Shown piece by piece: positions 25,052 through 32,442 of a stretch of DNA of 42,662 bases (position 1 is the first letter of the stretch; each line of letters opens with the position of its first letter). The notes under the pieces were generated by a model. It saw only the letters and a program-made list of their open reading frames with translations. It did no database searches and was not told the DNA's origin. Source of the DNA: an uncultured Alphaproteobacteria bacterium (GTDB taxonomy: Bacteria > Pseudomonadota > Alphaproteobacteria > Rhodobacterales > Rhodobacteraceae); the NCBI GenBank assembly GCA_902584635.1, contig CACIAQ010000012.1:1-42662 (forward strand), in the 5' to 3' direction. Both the position numbers and the translations under genes were made by a program.

Positions 25052-27190
25052 GTGAAGATATTGTTATCTGTTGACGATCTTATTGGGGCTGTTAGGAGAT
25101 ATAATCCCCGTACAAACATTGACCTAATAGTAAAAGCTTATCAATTTGGGCTAAAAGCACATGCCGGACAAATGAGAAAGTCAGGCGAGCCTTTCTTTTC
25201 GCACCCAGTTCAAGTTGCAAAAATACTTTCAGAGTTAAGACTAGACGATGCGTCGATTATTACGGCTCTATTGCATGACACTATAGAGGATACAAGCAAG
25301 TCCTATAGAGATGTATCCATTATATTTGGGCCCGAAATTGCTAATCTTGTAGATGGGGTCACGAAGCTTTCAAATCTCGAAGTTGCTTCATTGGAGAAAA
25401 AGCAAGCCGAAAATTTCAGAAAATTGATTGTTGCAATAAGTAAAGATCTAAGAGTTCTTTTGGTAAAGCTTGCAGACAGATTACATAATATGAGAACTAT
25501 AAGAGCAGTGAGTAATGATAGGCAATTAGTGAAAGCTAATGAGACTATGGATATATATGCACCTTTGGCAGGCAGAATGGGAATTCAATCAATTAGAGAT
25601 GAGCTGGAAGATCTAAGTTTTCGGATTTTGAACCCGGAAGCAAGAAACTCCATAATTAGGCGGTTCCTCAAGCTAAAAAAAGCAAGTGATGATCTAATCC
25701 CAAAAATTATCAACGATATTGAAACCCAGCTTGGTTCAATTGGTGTAAAAGCAATAGTTTCAGGTCGTGAGAAAAAACCTTACTCAATTTGGCGAAAAAT
25801 TCAGGATAAACAACAAGCTTTTTATAAGCTTTCCGACATTTTTGGCTTTAGAATAATTACAAAAAATGAAAAAGATGCTTATTCCGCATTGGGAGCAGTA
25901 CATAGTCGTTGGTCTGCGGTTCCAGGACGATTCAAAGACTATATTAGCCAGCCTAAGTCTAATGGTTACCGATCCATCCACACTACAGTATCAGGTCGAG
26001 ATGGAAAAAGAGTAGAGGTTCAAATTAGAACTAAAGAAATGCATGATGTGGCTGAAACTGGTGTTGCGGCACACTGGTCTTATAGAAATGGTGAAAGGTT
26101 TGAGAATCCATTTGCTGTGGATCCTTCAGGATGGTTTAGAAGAATATCTGAAGAATTTATTTGGGTAGAAAATTCTGATGATTTCATAGAACAAATGAAA
26201 CTAGAGATGTTTCAAGATAAAGTATTTTGCTTTACTCCAAAAGGTGAGGTGGTAAAGTTACCGAGAGGCGCCACCCCTTTAGATTTTGCTTATGCTATCC
26301 ATACATCAATAGGAGATAATTGTGTAGGTTCTGAAGTAGATGGGATAAAGGTTCCCTTGTGGACAAGGCTTAGGAACGGGCAGTCAGTTAAAATAGTTAC
26401 TGCAAGTGGTCAAAAGCCTGGCGCAAGTTGGGAAGAAATGGTTGTAACTGGTCGTGCTAAAGCGGCGATAAGAAAAAGCATTAGAGAAGAAAGAAGAAAT
26501 GAAAATATTAAACTAGGAAAAGAAATCGCAAGAGTATCTTTAGAAAGAATAGGAAAAAAACTTACAGATAACGCAATTAAAATTGCTGCTGAGAAATTTG
26601 GATTGAAAGATGAGGATAGTGTTTTGGCAGCATTGGGATCGGTGCAATTTACAGGCTTTGATTTAGTTAATAGTCTTTACCCCGAGTTAATTAACACAAA
26701 AAGTGCGCCACTTTCATCTGAGCAAGACTCAATTAATTTCATCGGACTTTCTCCTGACAGTAATGGCAGTCCTGCACCTTGTTGTCTCCCTATCCCTGGA
26801 GACCCAATAGTAGGAATTGCGGAAAAGAAGAGAGGAGTAGTCGTGCATGCTATTGATTGTGCATTGTTAGCTTCCTTTGAGGCTAAACCTAATCTCTGGT
26901 TAGAAGTAAGGTGGCCCTCTGGTACAAATAAGCCCGTACACTCAACCAGTATAGAGGTAACTATGGTTAATAGCGTTGGTGTATTAGGAAGAATCTGTAC
27001 TTTAATCGGTGAGCAGGGGGCAAATATTTCTGACTTAACCTTTATAATGAGGAAGCCTGATTTTTACAAAACAGTATTCGAATTAACAGTTAGAGACTTG
27101 AAACACTTACACAATATTATCACATCTATTCAGGTAGATATGGATGTCTCTGAGGCATGTAGATTTAGGACTAACCATATTAGCGCTTAG
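25052..27190 (+). CDS. rsh: Bifunctional (p)ppGpp synthetase/hydrolase (Rsh family)
   Basis: This RelA/SpoT homologue makes and hydrolyses the alarmone (p)ppGpp. The 712-residue protein has the full set of domains: HD hydrolase (about 25-190, with His51 in FFSHPVQVAK and the HD pair at 75-76 in LLHDTIED), synthetase (about 230-350, with FGFRIITKNEKDAYSALG and PKSNGYRSIHTTV), TGS (about 392-455, FCFTPKGEVVKLPRGATPLD) and a C-terminal ACT domain (about 635-705). Both catalytic halves keep their key residues, so it should be bifunctional, as expected for the single Rsh of alphaproteobacteria. The start is GTG at 25052. Confidence 0.96.
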   Translation: MKILLSVDDLIGAVRRYNPRTNIDLIVKAYQFGLKAHAGQMRKSGEPFFSHPVQVAKILSELRLDDASIITALLHDTIEDTSKSYRDVSIIFGPEIANLVDGVTKLSNLEVASLEKKQAENFRKLIVAISKDLRVLLVKLADRLHNMRTIRAVSNDRQLVKANETMDIYAPLAGRMGIQSIRDELEDLSFRILNPEARNSIIRRFLKLKKASDDLIPKIINDIETQLGSIGVKAIVSGREKKPYSIWRKIQDKQQAFYKLSDIFGFRIITKNEKDAYSALGAVHSRWSAVPGRFKDYISQPKSNGYRSIHTTVSGRDGKRVEVQIRTKEMHDVAETGVAAHWSYRNGERFENPFAVDPSGWFRRISEEFIWVENSDDFIEQMKLEMFQDKVFCFTPKGEVVKLPRGATPLDFAYAIHTSIGDNCVGSEVDGIKVPLWTRLRNGQSVKIVTASGQKPGASWEEMVVTGRAKAAIRKSIREERRNENIKLGKEIARVSLERIGKKLTDNAIKIAAEKFGLKDEDSVLAALGSVQFTGFDLVNSLYPELINTKSAPLSSEQDSINFIGLSPDSNGSPAPCCLPIPGDPIVGIAEKKRGVVVHAIDCALLASFEAKPNLWLEVRWPSGTNKPVHSTSIEVTMVNSVGVLGRICTLIGEQGANISDLTFIMRKPDFYKTVFELTVRDLKHLHNIITSIQVDMDVSEACRFRTNHISA

Positions 27191-27212
27191 TAGACAAGAT
27201 ACGAGATAAAAA

Positions 27213-27851
27213 TTGTTTAAAAGAAGAGAAAGAAGATCCATTTTCAGATTTTTTTATGAGGTAATTTTCTCATTAAAGGGGGCTAAGAGGGCTATAGAGT
27301 ACGTGGGGATAAGATTAAAGAGAATACCCGACACGCCCCATAAAATATCCTTAGGTATGAGTTGCGGAATATTTGCTTCATTTACACCTCTATTCGGATT
27401 ACATTTTTTAATTGCTGGCTTGCTAAGCTATGTGCTAAGAGCAAACGTATTGGCATCGTTGATCGGAACTTTTGTGGGCAATCCAATAACTTTCCCATTA
27501 ATAACAGTATTTAATTTAAAGGTAGGAGAGTGGATTTTAGGCAGTAGCAAATATTCTAGCGGTGATGGTGGAAAGATTTTTGAAGGCTTTTTAGATTTTA
27601 TTTTTTTGATATACAAAAGCTTGTTTACAGAAGGATCAGTTGACGAAAATAGCGTACCAAGAGTGAATGAATTCTTGAAAGGGGTCTTTATTCCATACTC
27701 ATTAGGCGGATTAATTGTGGGTATTTTTGTTGCAATTATATCTTATTTCTTGCTAAGACCTCTTGTTGCAACCTATAAAAAGCAGAGAGATTCTCTGAAG
27801 GCAAAAAGAGCGAAGAAAAAAATGACTAGGAAAAATAATGGAATTAGATGA
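27213..27851 (+). CDS. DUF2062 membrane protein
   Basis: The 212-residue protein has a basic N-terminus (FKRRERRS), a central region typical of DUF2062 (SLGMSCGIFASFTPLFGLHF then FVGNPITFPLI), two to three membrane segments (about 50-72, 85-105 and a C-terminal one near 170-195) and a lysine/arginine-rich tail. DUF2062 has no established function; it is found with lipid and cell-envelope genes. The start is TTG at 27213, with GAGAT about 7 bases upstream. The last 14 bases overlap pdxJ, so translation is probably coupled. The neighbour order DUF2062-pdxJ-acpS-lepB is widespread in alphaproteobacteria. Confidence 0.88.
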   Translation: MFKRRERRSIFRFFYEVIFSLKGAKRAIEYVGIRLKRIPDTPHKISLGMSCGIFASFTPLFGLHFLIAGLLSYVLRANVLASLIGTFVGNPITFPLITVFNLKVGEWILGSSKYSSGDGGKIFEGFLDFIFLIYKSLFTEGSVDENSVPRVNEFLKGVFIPYSLGGLIVGIFVAIISYFLLRPLVATYKKQRDSLKAKRAKKKMTRKNNGIR

Positions 27852-28581
27852 AATTCGACTAGGTGTAAACATTGATCACGTTGCTACGATAAGAAATGCG
27901 AGAGGTACAAACTACCCAAATCCACTGAGAGCAGCACAAATAGTAAAGGAGGCTGGAGGAGATGGGATCACGGCCCATTTAAGGGAAGATAGAAGGCATA
28001 TAGTTGATCAAGACATAATAAACCTAAAAAAACAAAATATGCTTCCCTTGAACCTGGAGATGGCAGTTACTGATGAGATGCAAAAGATTGCTTTGGATAT
28101 TTTACCTAATGCTATTTGTTTAGTTCCTGAGAAAAGAGAAGAGCGAACAACTGAGGGTGGCTTAGATGTGTCTAAGAGTATTTCTAAGTTAATATCTTTC
28201 ATAAAGCCTATAAAACAAAAGAACATTCGAGTATCTCTATTTATAGAACCGTGTGAAAAACAGATTGATGCAGCAAAAAGGATTGGTGCTGATATTATAG
28301 AACTTCACACAGGGCAATTTTGTGAACTATTTGAAAAAAAAGATGACAGCCATATGGAAGTAAGCAACGTTTTAGAAAATGCTGCAAAATACGCACATTC
28401 ATTAGATTTAGAAGTTCACGCAGGTCACGGGCTTACAGTGGGTTCTGTTGGACATATAAGTAAAATTCCAGAAATAAAAGAACTTAACATAGGCCATGCA
28501 ATTATTAGCGATAGTATTTTTCTAGGGCTTAGAGGAGCTATTGACCTAATGAAGAAAAAGATTAAAGAATCAAGGCTTTAA
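27838..28581 (+). CDS. pdxJ: Pyridoxine 5'-phosphate synthase
   Basis: PdxJ condenses 1-deoxyxylulose 5-phosphate with 3-amino-1-hydroxyacetone phosphate to pyridoxine 5'-phosphate, the ring-forming step of the DXP-dependent vitamin B6 route. The 247-residue TIM barrel starts IRLGVNIDHVATIRNARGT and contains GGDGITAHLREDRRHI, ICLVPEKREERTTEGGLD, ADIIELHTGQF and HAGHGLTVGSV, carrying the conserved catalytic residues. It starts inside the end of the DUF2062 gene and acpS follows after 11 bases. Its product supports the PLP enzymes in the same window, LysA and the PatB-like lyase. Confidence 0.97.
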   Translation: MELDEIRLGVNIDHVATIRNARGTNYPNPLRAAQIVKEAGGDGITAHLREDRRHIVDQDIINLKKQNMLPLNLEMAVTDEMQKIALDILPNAICLVPEKREERTTEGGLDVSKSISKLISFIKPIKQKNIRVSLFIEPCEKQIDAAKRIGADIIELHTGQFCELFEKKDDSHMEVSNVLENAAKYAHSLDLEVHAGHGLTVGSVGHISKIPEIKELNIGHAIISDSIFLGLRGAIDLMKKKIKESRL

Positions 28582-28592
28582 AGGACTTAAAA

Positions 28593-28988
28593 GTGATTTT
28601 AGGTATTGGCACCGATCTCGTAAATATTAAAAGAATTAGAAAGGTACTTAATCGCTTTGGAGATCGCTTTGAGAGTCGAGTTTTTTCTGAATTAGAAATC
28701 GAAAGATCTAGAAGAAAATATGATCCTTCAAGTTCCTATGCAAAACGATGGGCAGCAAAAGAGGCATGCTCTAAGGCTCTCGGGATAGGATTGCGGATGG
28801 GTATATCATGGAAAGAGATGCACGTTGTAAATCTAAAATCTGGAAAACCGGATCTTATAATAGAGGGTAAGGCAAAATATTTTCTCGAGAAAATGACGCC
28901 AAAGGGTTTCAGCACAAAAATAAATGTTAGCTTAACAGATGACTACCCATGGGCAAAGGCCATAGTGATTATTGAGGGCATTGCGTAG
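28593..28988 (+). CDS. acpS: Holo-[acyl-carrier-protein] synthase
   Basis: AcpS attaches the phosphopantetheine arm to acyl carrier protein. The 131-residue product begins ILGIGTDLVNIKRI with the magnesium-binding Asp8 and has Glu57 in RWAAKEACSKALG, both standard. The start is GTG at 28593 with an AAGGA site about 7 bases upstream that overlaps the pdxJ stop. The pair pdxJ-acpS is a widely conserved coupling. The 51-base gap to lepB contains a weak AT-rich dyad that I do not consider a terminator. Confidence 0.96.
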   Translation: MILGIGTDLVNIKRIRKVLNRFGDRFESRVFSELEIERSRRKYDPSSSYAKRWAAKEACSKALGIGLRMGISWKEMHVVNLKSGKPDLIIEGKAKYFLEKMTPKGFSTKINVSLTDDYPWAKAIVIIEGIA

Positions 28989-29039
28989 TATAAATGTGTG
29001 TGGAATTGCACATATAAATTAAATTAGATATAAGAAACA

Positions 29040-29834
29040 ATGAAGAAAAAAAACGCAAGAAATCCAAAGAACCCAATATTTGAACTTTTTAGTACGTTAA
29101 TAGTTGCGCTAGTTCTGGCTGGTGTAATTCGAACAATACTTTTCCAACCATTTTGGATTCCAACCGGTTCAATGAAGCCAAATCTGCTGGTAGGCGATTT
29201 TTTGTTTGTCAATAAGTTTTCGTATGGTTTTTCACGTTACTCTTGCCCATTTTCACTATGTCCTATCAAAGATAGGATTTTCTTTTCTGAGCCTAAGAGA
29301 GGTGATGTAGTCGTATTTAGGCATCCAAAGAGTGGCAAGGACTATATAAAAAGAGTTATCGGCCTTCCTGGAGATAAAGTGAGGTTGTTAAAAGGTAAAT
29401 TATTTATCAATGAGTTGGAGTTAACAAGAGAGGAATTACCCGACTTTGTCGAAAAAAAGTTAGAGCAAGGTTCGATGAAAACAGTTCCACAGTGTGCAAA
29501 TGGACCTGTCCCCTTTGGAAACGAAAATTGTATTAAGTATCAAAGCGAAGAAAAACTGGAAAATGGTAAGAGCTATAGAATTCTAGATCTAGGGCAAAAC
29601 ATTGGGGATGATACACCAGATTTTATAATTGGAGAAAATGAATATTTTTTCCTTGGAGACAATAGAGATAATTCATTGGATAGTAGGTTCGATAGACAAT
29701 TCGGTGGTGTAGGCTTGGTTCCTAAAGAGTACCTCATTGGTAAGGCGTCACTGATACTTTTCTCATCCAGTGGCAGTTCTATATTCTATTTTTGGTCTTG
29801 GAGAAAAGATCGCTTTTTTAAGGTCATTAGGTGA
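29040..29834 (+). CDS. lepB: Signal peptidase I
   Basis: LepB cleaves signal peptides from exported proteins at the outer face of the inner membrane. The 264-residue product has an N-terminal membrane anchor (about residues 15-35), the catalytic serine Ser44 in PTGSMKPNLLVGD, the catalytic lysine Lys104 in DYIKRVIGLPGD, and the conserved FFLGDNRDNSLDSRF box. Only one anchor is evident, as in most alphaproteobacteria. The stop overlaps the GTG start of rnc by 4 bases (GTGA), the well-known lepB-rnc-era coupling. Confidence 0.97.
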   Translation: MKKKNARNPKNPIFELFSTLIVALVLAGVIRTILFQPFWIPTGSMKPNLLVGDFLFVNKFSYGFSRYSCPFSLCPIKDRIFFSEPKRGDVVVFRHPKSGKDYIKRVIGLPGDKVRLLKGKLFINELELTREELPDFVEKKLEQGSMKTVPQCANGPVPFGNENCIKYQSEEKLENGKSYRILDLGQNIGDDTPDFIIGENEYFFLGDNRDNSLDSRFDRQFGGVGLVPKEYLIGKASLILFSSSGSSIFYFWSWRKDRFFKVIR

Positions 29835-30520
29835 AAAATACCATTCATCAAATAGAAATTAGTAGGCTATTAGACTATCGCTTTAAAAATAATAGACTTT
29901 TAGAAGAAGCGCTAACTCATGCCTCTGCAAGAAAATCAAGTAAAGTGAACAACGAAAGGTTAGAGTTTCTGGGTGATAGGGTTCTTGGTTTGGTTGTTGC
30001 AGAGGAGTTAATGAGAATAAACCCAAATTCAACTGAAGGGCAAATTGCCACATATTACAACTCTCTTGTTAAGAAAGAAACATGTGCTGACATAGCAAAG
30101 GAAATTGGGTTGGAAAACTTATTAACTATAGGTAAGTCCGTAACGCGAACCAATGATCGTAAAAAAGACAAAATTTTAGGAAATGCAATGGAAGCACTAA
30201 TTGGTGCTATTTTTTTAGATGCGGGTTTTAAGATAGCCAAAGATGTGGTTCTCAAGGCTTGGAGGAGGCAGATAGATACTGTTAGAGATGTTGAGGCTCA
30301 TGCAAAAACTGCATTACAGGAATATTTGCAATCCATGGGAGAAGAGCCACCTACATATAGACAAATATCTAGAACAGGCCCAGATCATGACCCAGATTTT
30401 TTTGTCGAAGTCTATCTGGTGTCAGGGTTGAAGGCCGTAGGTAACGGTTCAACCAAAAGAATGGCGGAAACAAAAGCCGCCGAAAAAGTTTTAGAAAAGA
30501 TTAAAAATATTAATGAATGA
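29831..30520 (+). CDS. rnc: Ribonuclease III
   Basis: RNase III cleaves double-stranded RNA in rRNA maturation and mRNA control. The 229 residues comprise the nuclease domain, with signature NERLEFLGDRVLGL (Glu42, Glu45, Asp49) and the second carboxylate set in LGNAMEALIGAIFLDAG (Asn118, Glu121), and a C-terminal dsRNA-binding domain (about 155-227). GTG start at 29831, overlapping lepB. The 3' end overlaps era by 8 bases. In many bacteria RNase III regulates this operon by cutting its leader; no such structure is obvious here. Confidence 0.97.
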   Translation: MKNTIHQIEISRLLDYRFKNNRLLEEALTHASARKSSKVNNERLEFLGDRVLGLVVAEELMRINPNSTEGQIATYYNSLVKKETCADIAKEIGLENLLTIGKSVTRTNDRKKDKILGNAMEALIGAIFLDAGFKIAKDVVLKAWRRQIDTVRDVEAHAKTALQEYLQSMGEEPPTYRQISRTGPDHDPDFFVEVYLVSGLKAVGNGSTKRMAETKAAEKVLEKIKNINE

Positions 30521-31370
30521 TCTGCAAAGAAAGCTATTGAAAGCATTGATTGTTGGGAAGCCCAATGTTGGTAAAAGCACTTTGCTAAACTTTCTTATTG
30601 GGGAGAAAGTCTCTATTGTCTCTCGTAAAGCACAAACTACCCAAAAGAACACTACTGGAGTTATAACAAAAAATGATAGCCAGTTAATATTCTTTGATAC
30701 CCCTGGCTTAAATAAAGTAGGAAAAAATATAAGAATTTCTGAAACTTTCAAAACGGTCGCCGATAATGTAGATTTACTTATTTACATGATTGATAATAGA
30801 AAAAAAAGCCAATTTGTAGATGATCAATTTAGTAATTGGCTGACCAAAAGCGAGAGAGGATTTAGAAAAAAAATCTTAGTAGTTAATAAGGTTGACTGTA
30901 TTGAGAAAATTAAGCTTTTTGACATCGCAAAGAAAATAAATGGTGACTTTAATTTTGATGAAACATTCTTTATTTCTCTAACCAAGAAATCAGGTACAGA
31001 AGCTTTCGCTACCTGGGTAAAAAGCCAGGCGTATTCTAATGAATGGATATTTCAGGAGGGTTACAGAAGTAATTTTGGAAAAAAAAAGTTTCTATCGGAA
31101 TTAACAAGAGAAAAAGTATTTGAGTATATACATGAAGAAATACCCTATAATTTGGAAATAAAGACTGATTACATTGAATCGAGTGGTAATAAATCTCAAA
31201 AGGTATATCAAACGGTTTGGCTAAAAAAAAAGAGCTATAAGCCTATAATTTTGGGGAGAGAAGGTAAGTCGATCAAGGCGATATCCATACAGGCAAGACA
31301 AGATATGGAGAAATATTTAAAAACTAGAGTTCACCTTTTTATAAGACTTAAAATAAAGAAGTCAGGTTGA
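30513..31370 (+). CDS. era: GTPase Era
   Basis: Era is a GTPase that binds the 3' end of 16S rRNA and assists 30S assembly. The 285-residue product has the G1 loop GKPNVGKS (15-22), switch II DTPG (62-65), the G4 motif NKVD (125-128) and a C-terminal KH domain starting near REKVFEYIHEEIPYNL with ILGREGKSIKAI, the RNA-binding GXXG-type loop. The length is slightly short of E. coli Era (301) without missing motifs. It overlaps rnc by 8 bases. Confidence 0.97.
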   Translation: MNDLQRKLLKALIVGKPNVGKSTLLNFLIGEKVSIVSRKAQTTQKNTTGVITKNDSQLIFFDTPGLNKVGKNIRISETFKTVADNVDLLIYMIDNRKKSQFVDDQFSNWLTKSERGFRKKILVVNKVDCIEKIKLFDIAKKINGDFNFDETFFISLTKKSGTEAFATWVKSQAYSNEWIFQEGYRSNFGKKKFLSELTREKVFEYIHEEIPYNLEIKTDYIESSGNKSQKVYQTVWLKKKSYKPIILGREGKSIKAISIQARQDMEKYLKTRVHLFIRLKIKKSG

Positions 31371-31377
31371 TATTAAT

Positions 31378-31704
31378 ATGTATTTAAAAGCAAAATTGAT
31401 AGTTGAAGCAATTCGTTGGAGTCTAGAACAACAGGGAATTCAGGTATATATTGAGCACAAAGGTAATGCTGATGCGGGTGCTATTTTTATAAAACATGAT
31501 AAAGGTCATGATCTATATGATGTTTATCATAGCGTTAATGACTATAATATGGGAAAAAAAATAAAATTTTTAAATACATATACTGAAGAAAAGCTTAACG
31601 ACTTTTTCAAAAAGCAAAGTGATATTGACGCCGATCTATGGCTCATTGAGATTGTATCAAAGGGTTTTGATTTAGATACACTCTTACTAAAGCAAGGCCT
31701 TTAA
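31378..31704 (+). CDS. DUF1491 family protein
   Basis: The 108-residue protein lies 7 bases after era and 3 bases before recO. It matches the DUF1491 pattern: an N-terminal KAKLIVEAIRWSLEQQGI segment, NADAGAIFIK and a C-terminal DADLWLIEIVSK. The family is restricted mainly to alphaproteobacteria and has no known function. No catalytic motif, signal or membrane segment is visible, so it is probably a small cytoplasmic protein. The recurring position between era and recO hints at a role in RNA or DNA maintenance, but that is only context. Confidence 0.82.
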   Translation: MYLKAKLIVEAIRWSLEQQGIQVYIEHKGNADAGAIFIKHDKGHDLYDVYHSVNDYNMGKKIKFLNTYTEEKLNDFFKKQSDIDADLWLIEIVSKGFDLDTLLLKQGL

Positions 31705-31707
31705 GAA

Positions 31708-32442
31708 TTGCGTTGGCAAGGGGAAGGACTGCTATTAGACGTTAAAAAGTATGGTGAAACTTCAGCTTTAATTGATGTATTCACAGTGTCCTTGGGTCGA
31801 AGAATTGGGTTGCTAAAAGGTGCATTCAACAAAAAAAATAAGTCTGTAATACAGCCTGGAAACCAACTGTTTTTAACTTGGAATTCAAAAGTTGAAGAAG
31901 GCCTCGGAACATTTAACATCGAGTTGATTAAATCTAGGTACCATATAATTAGTCAAAAGAAGATTGGTTTGGAACTTTTCAACTTGATTTGTGTCCTTTG
32001 CTCCACATTTTTACCTGAAAGAATTAGTTTTGATGAACTCTATCATCAAACAATTGTTAATATCGAGGAAGAGTGCGACCCAAAAGAAAAAATAGGAAAA
32101 TACATACAGTGGGAGTTAAAATTATTAAAAAGTCTAGGTTTTGGACTTGATTTAGGTAAGTGTGTGGTTAGTGGTTCAAAAGACGACTTAAAGTTTGTAT
32201 CTCCAAAGAGTGGATGTGCTGTTTCAGGAAAATCGGGTATCGGTTGGGAAAAAAAGTTGCTAATCCTCCCGCCTTTTTTTAATAACAGTAATTCGGTTAA
32301 AATAATATCCAAAGCAGATTTAGAAAATGGATTTAAGCTAACAGAGTATTTTATAAAAAAAAATCTTCAGCCAATAAAAAAGGTCCAATTGGATTCATTT
32401 TTCAGATCTAGAGCCCGAGTTTTGTCACTCGATTTATTTTAA
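31708..32442 (+). CDS. recO: DNA repair protein RecO
   Basis: RecO acts with RecR and RecF to load RecA on SSB-coated gaps. The 244-residue product has the N-terminal OB-fold start MRWQGEGLLLDVKKYGETSALIDVF, the LLKGAF loop, and a helical C-terminal domain with DLGKCVVSGSKDDLKFVSPKSG, corresponding to the DLxxCAVTG stretch of the family. Only two of the four zinc-finger cysteines of some RecO proteins appear kept. The start is TTG at 31708, right after the DUF1491 stop. It ends the long folK-recO run, sharing TTAA with the stop of convergent mcd. Confidence 0.93.
   Translation: MRWQGEGLLLDVKKYGETSALIDVFTVSLGRRIGLLKGAFNKKNKSVIQPGNQLFLTWNSKVEEGLGTFNIELIKSRYHIISQKKIGLELFNLICVLCSTFLPERISFDELYHQTIVNIEEECDPKEKIGKYIQWELKLLKSLGFGLDLGKCVVSGSKDDLKFVSPKSGCAVSGKSGIGWEKKLLILPPFFNNSNSVKIISKADLENGFKLTEYFIKKNLQPIKKVQLDSFFRSRARVLSLDLF

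Noticed and set aside
28990-29025. Dyad ATGTG...CACAT between acpS and lepB
   Set aside because: Only about five pairs with mismatched AT flanks and no T tract; too weak for a terminator or a riboswitch claim.
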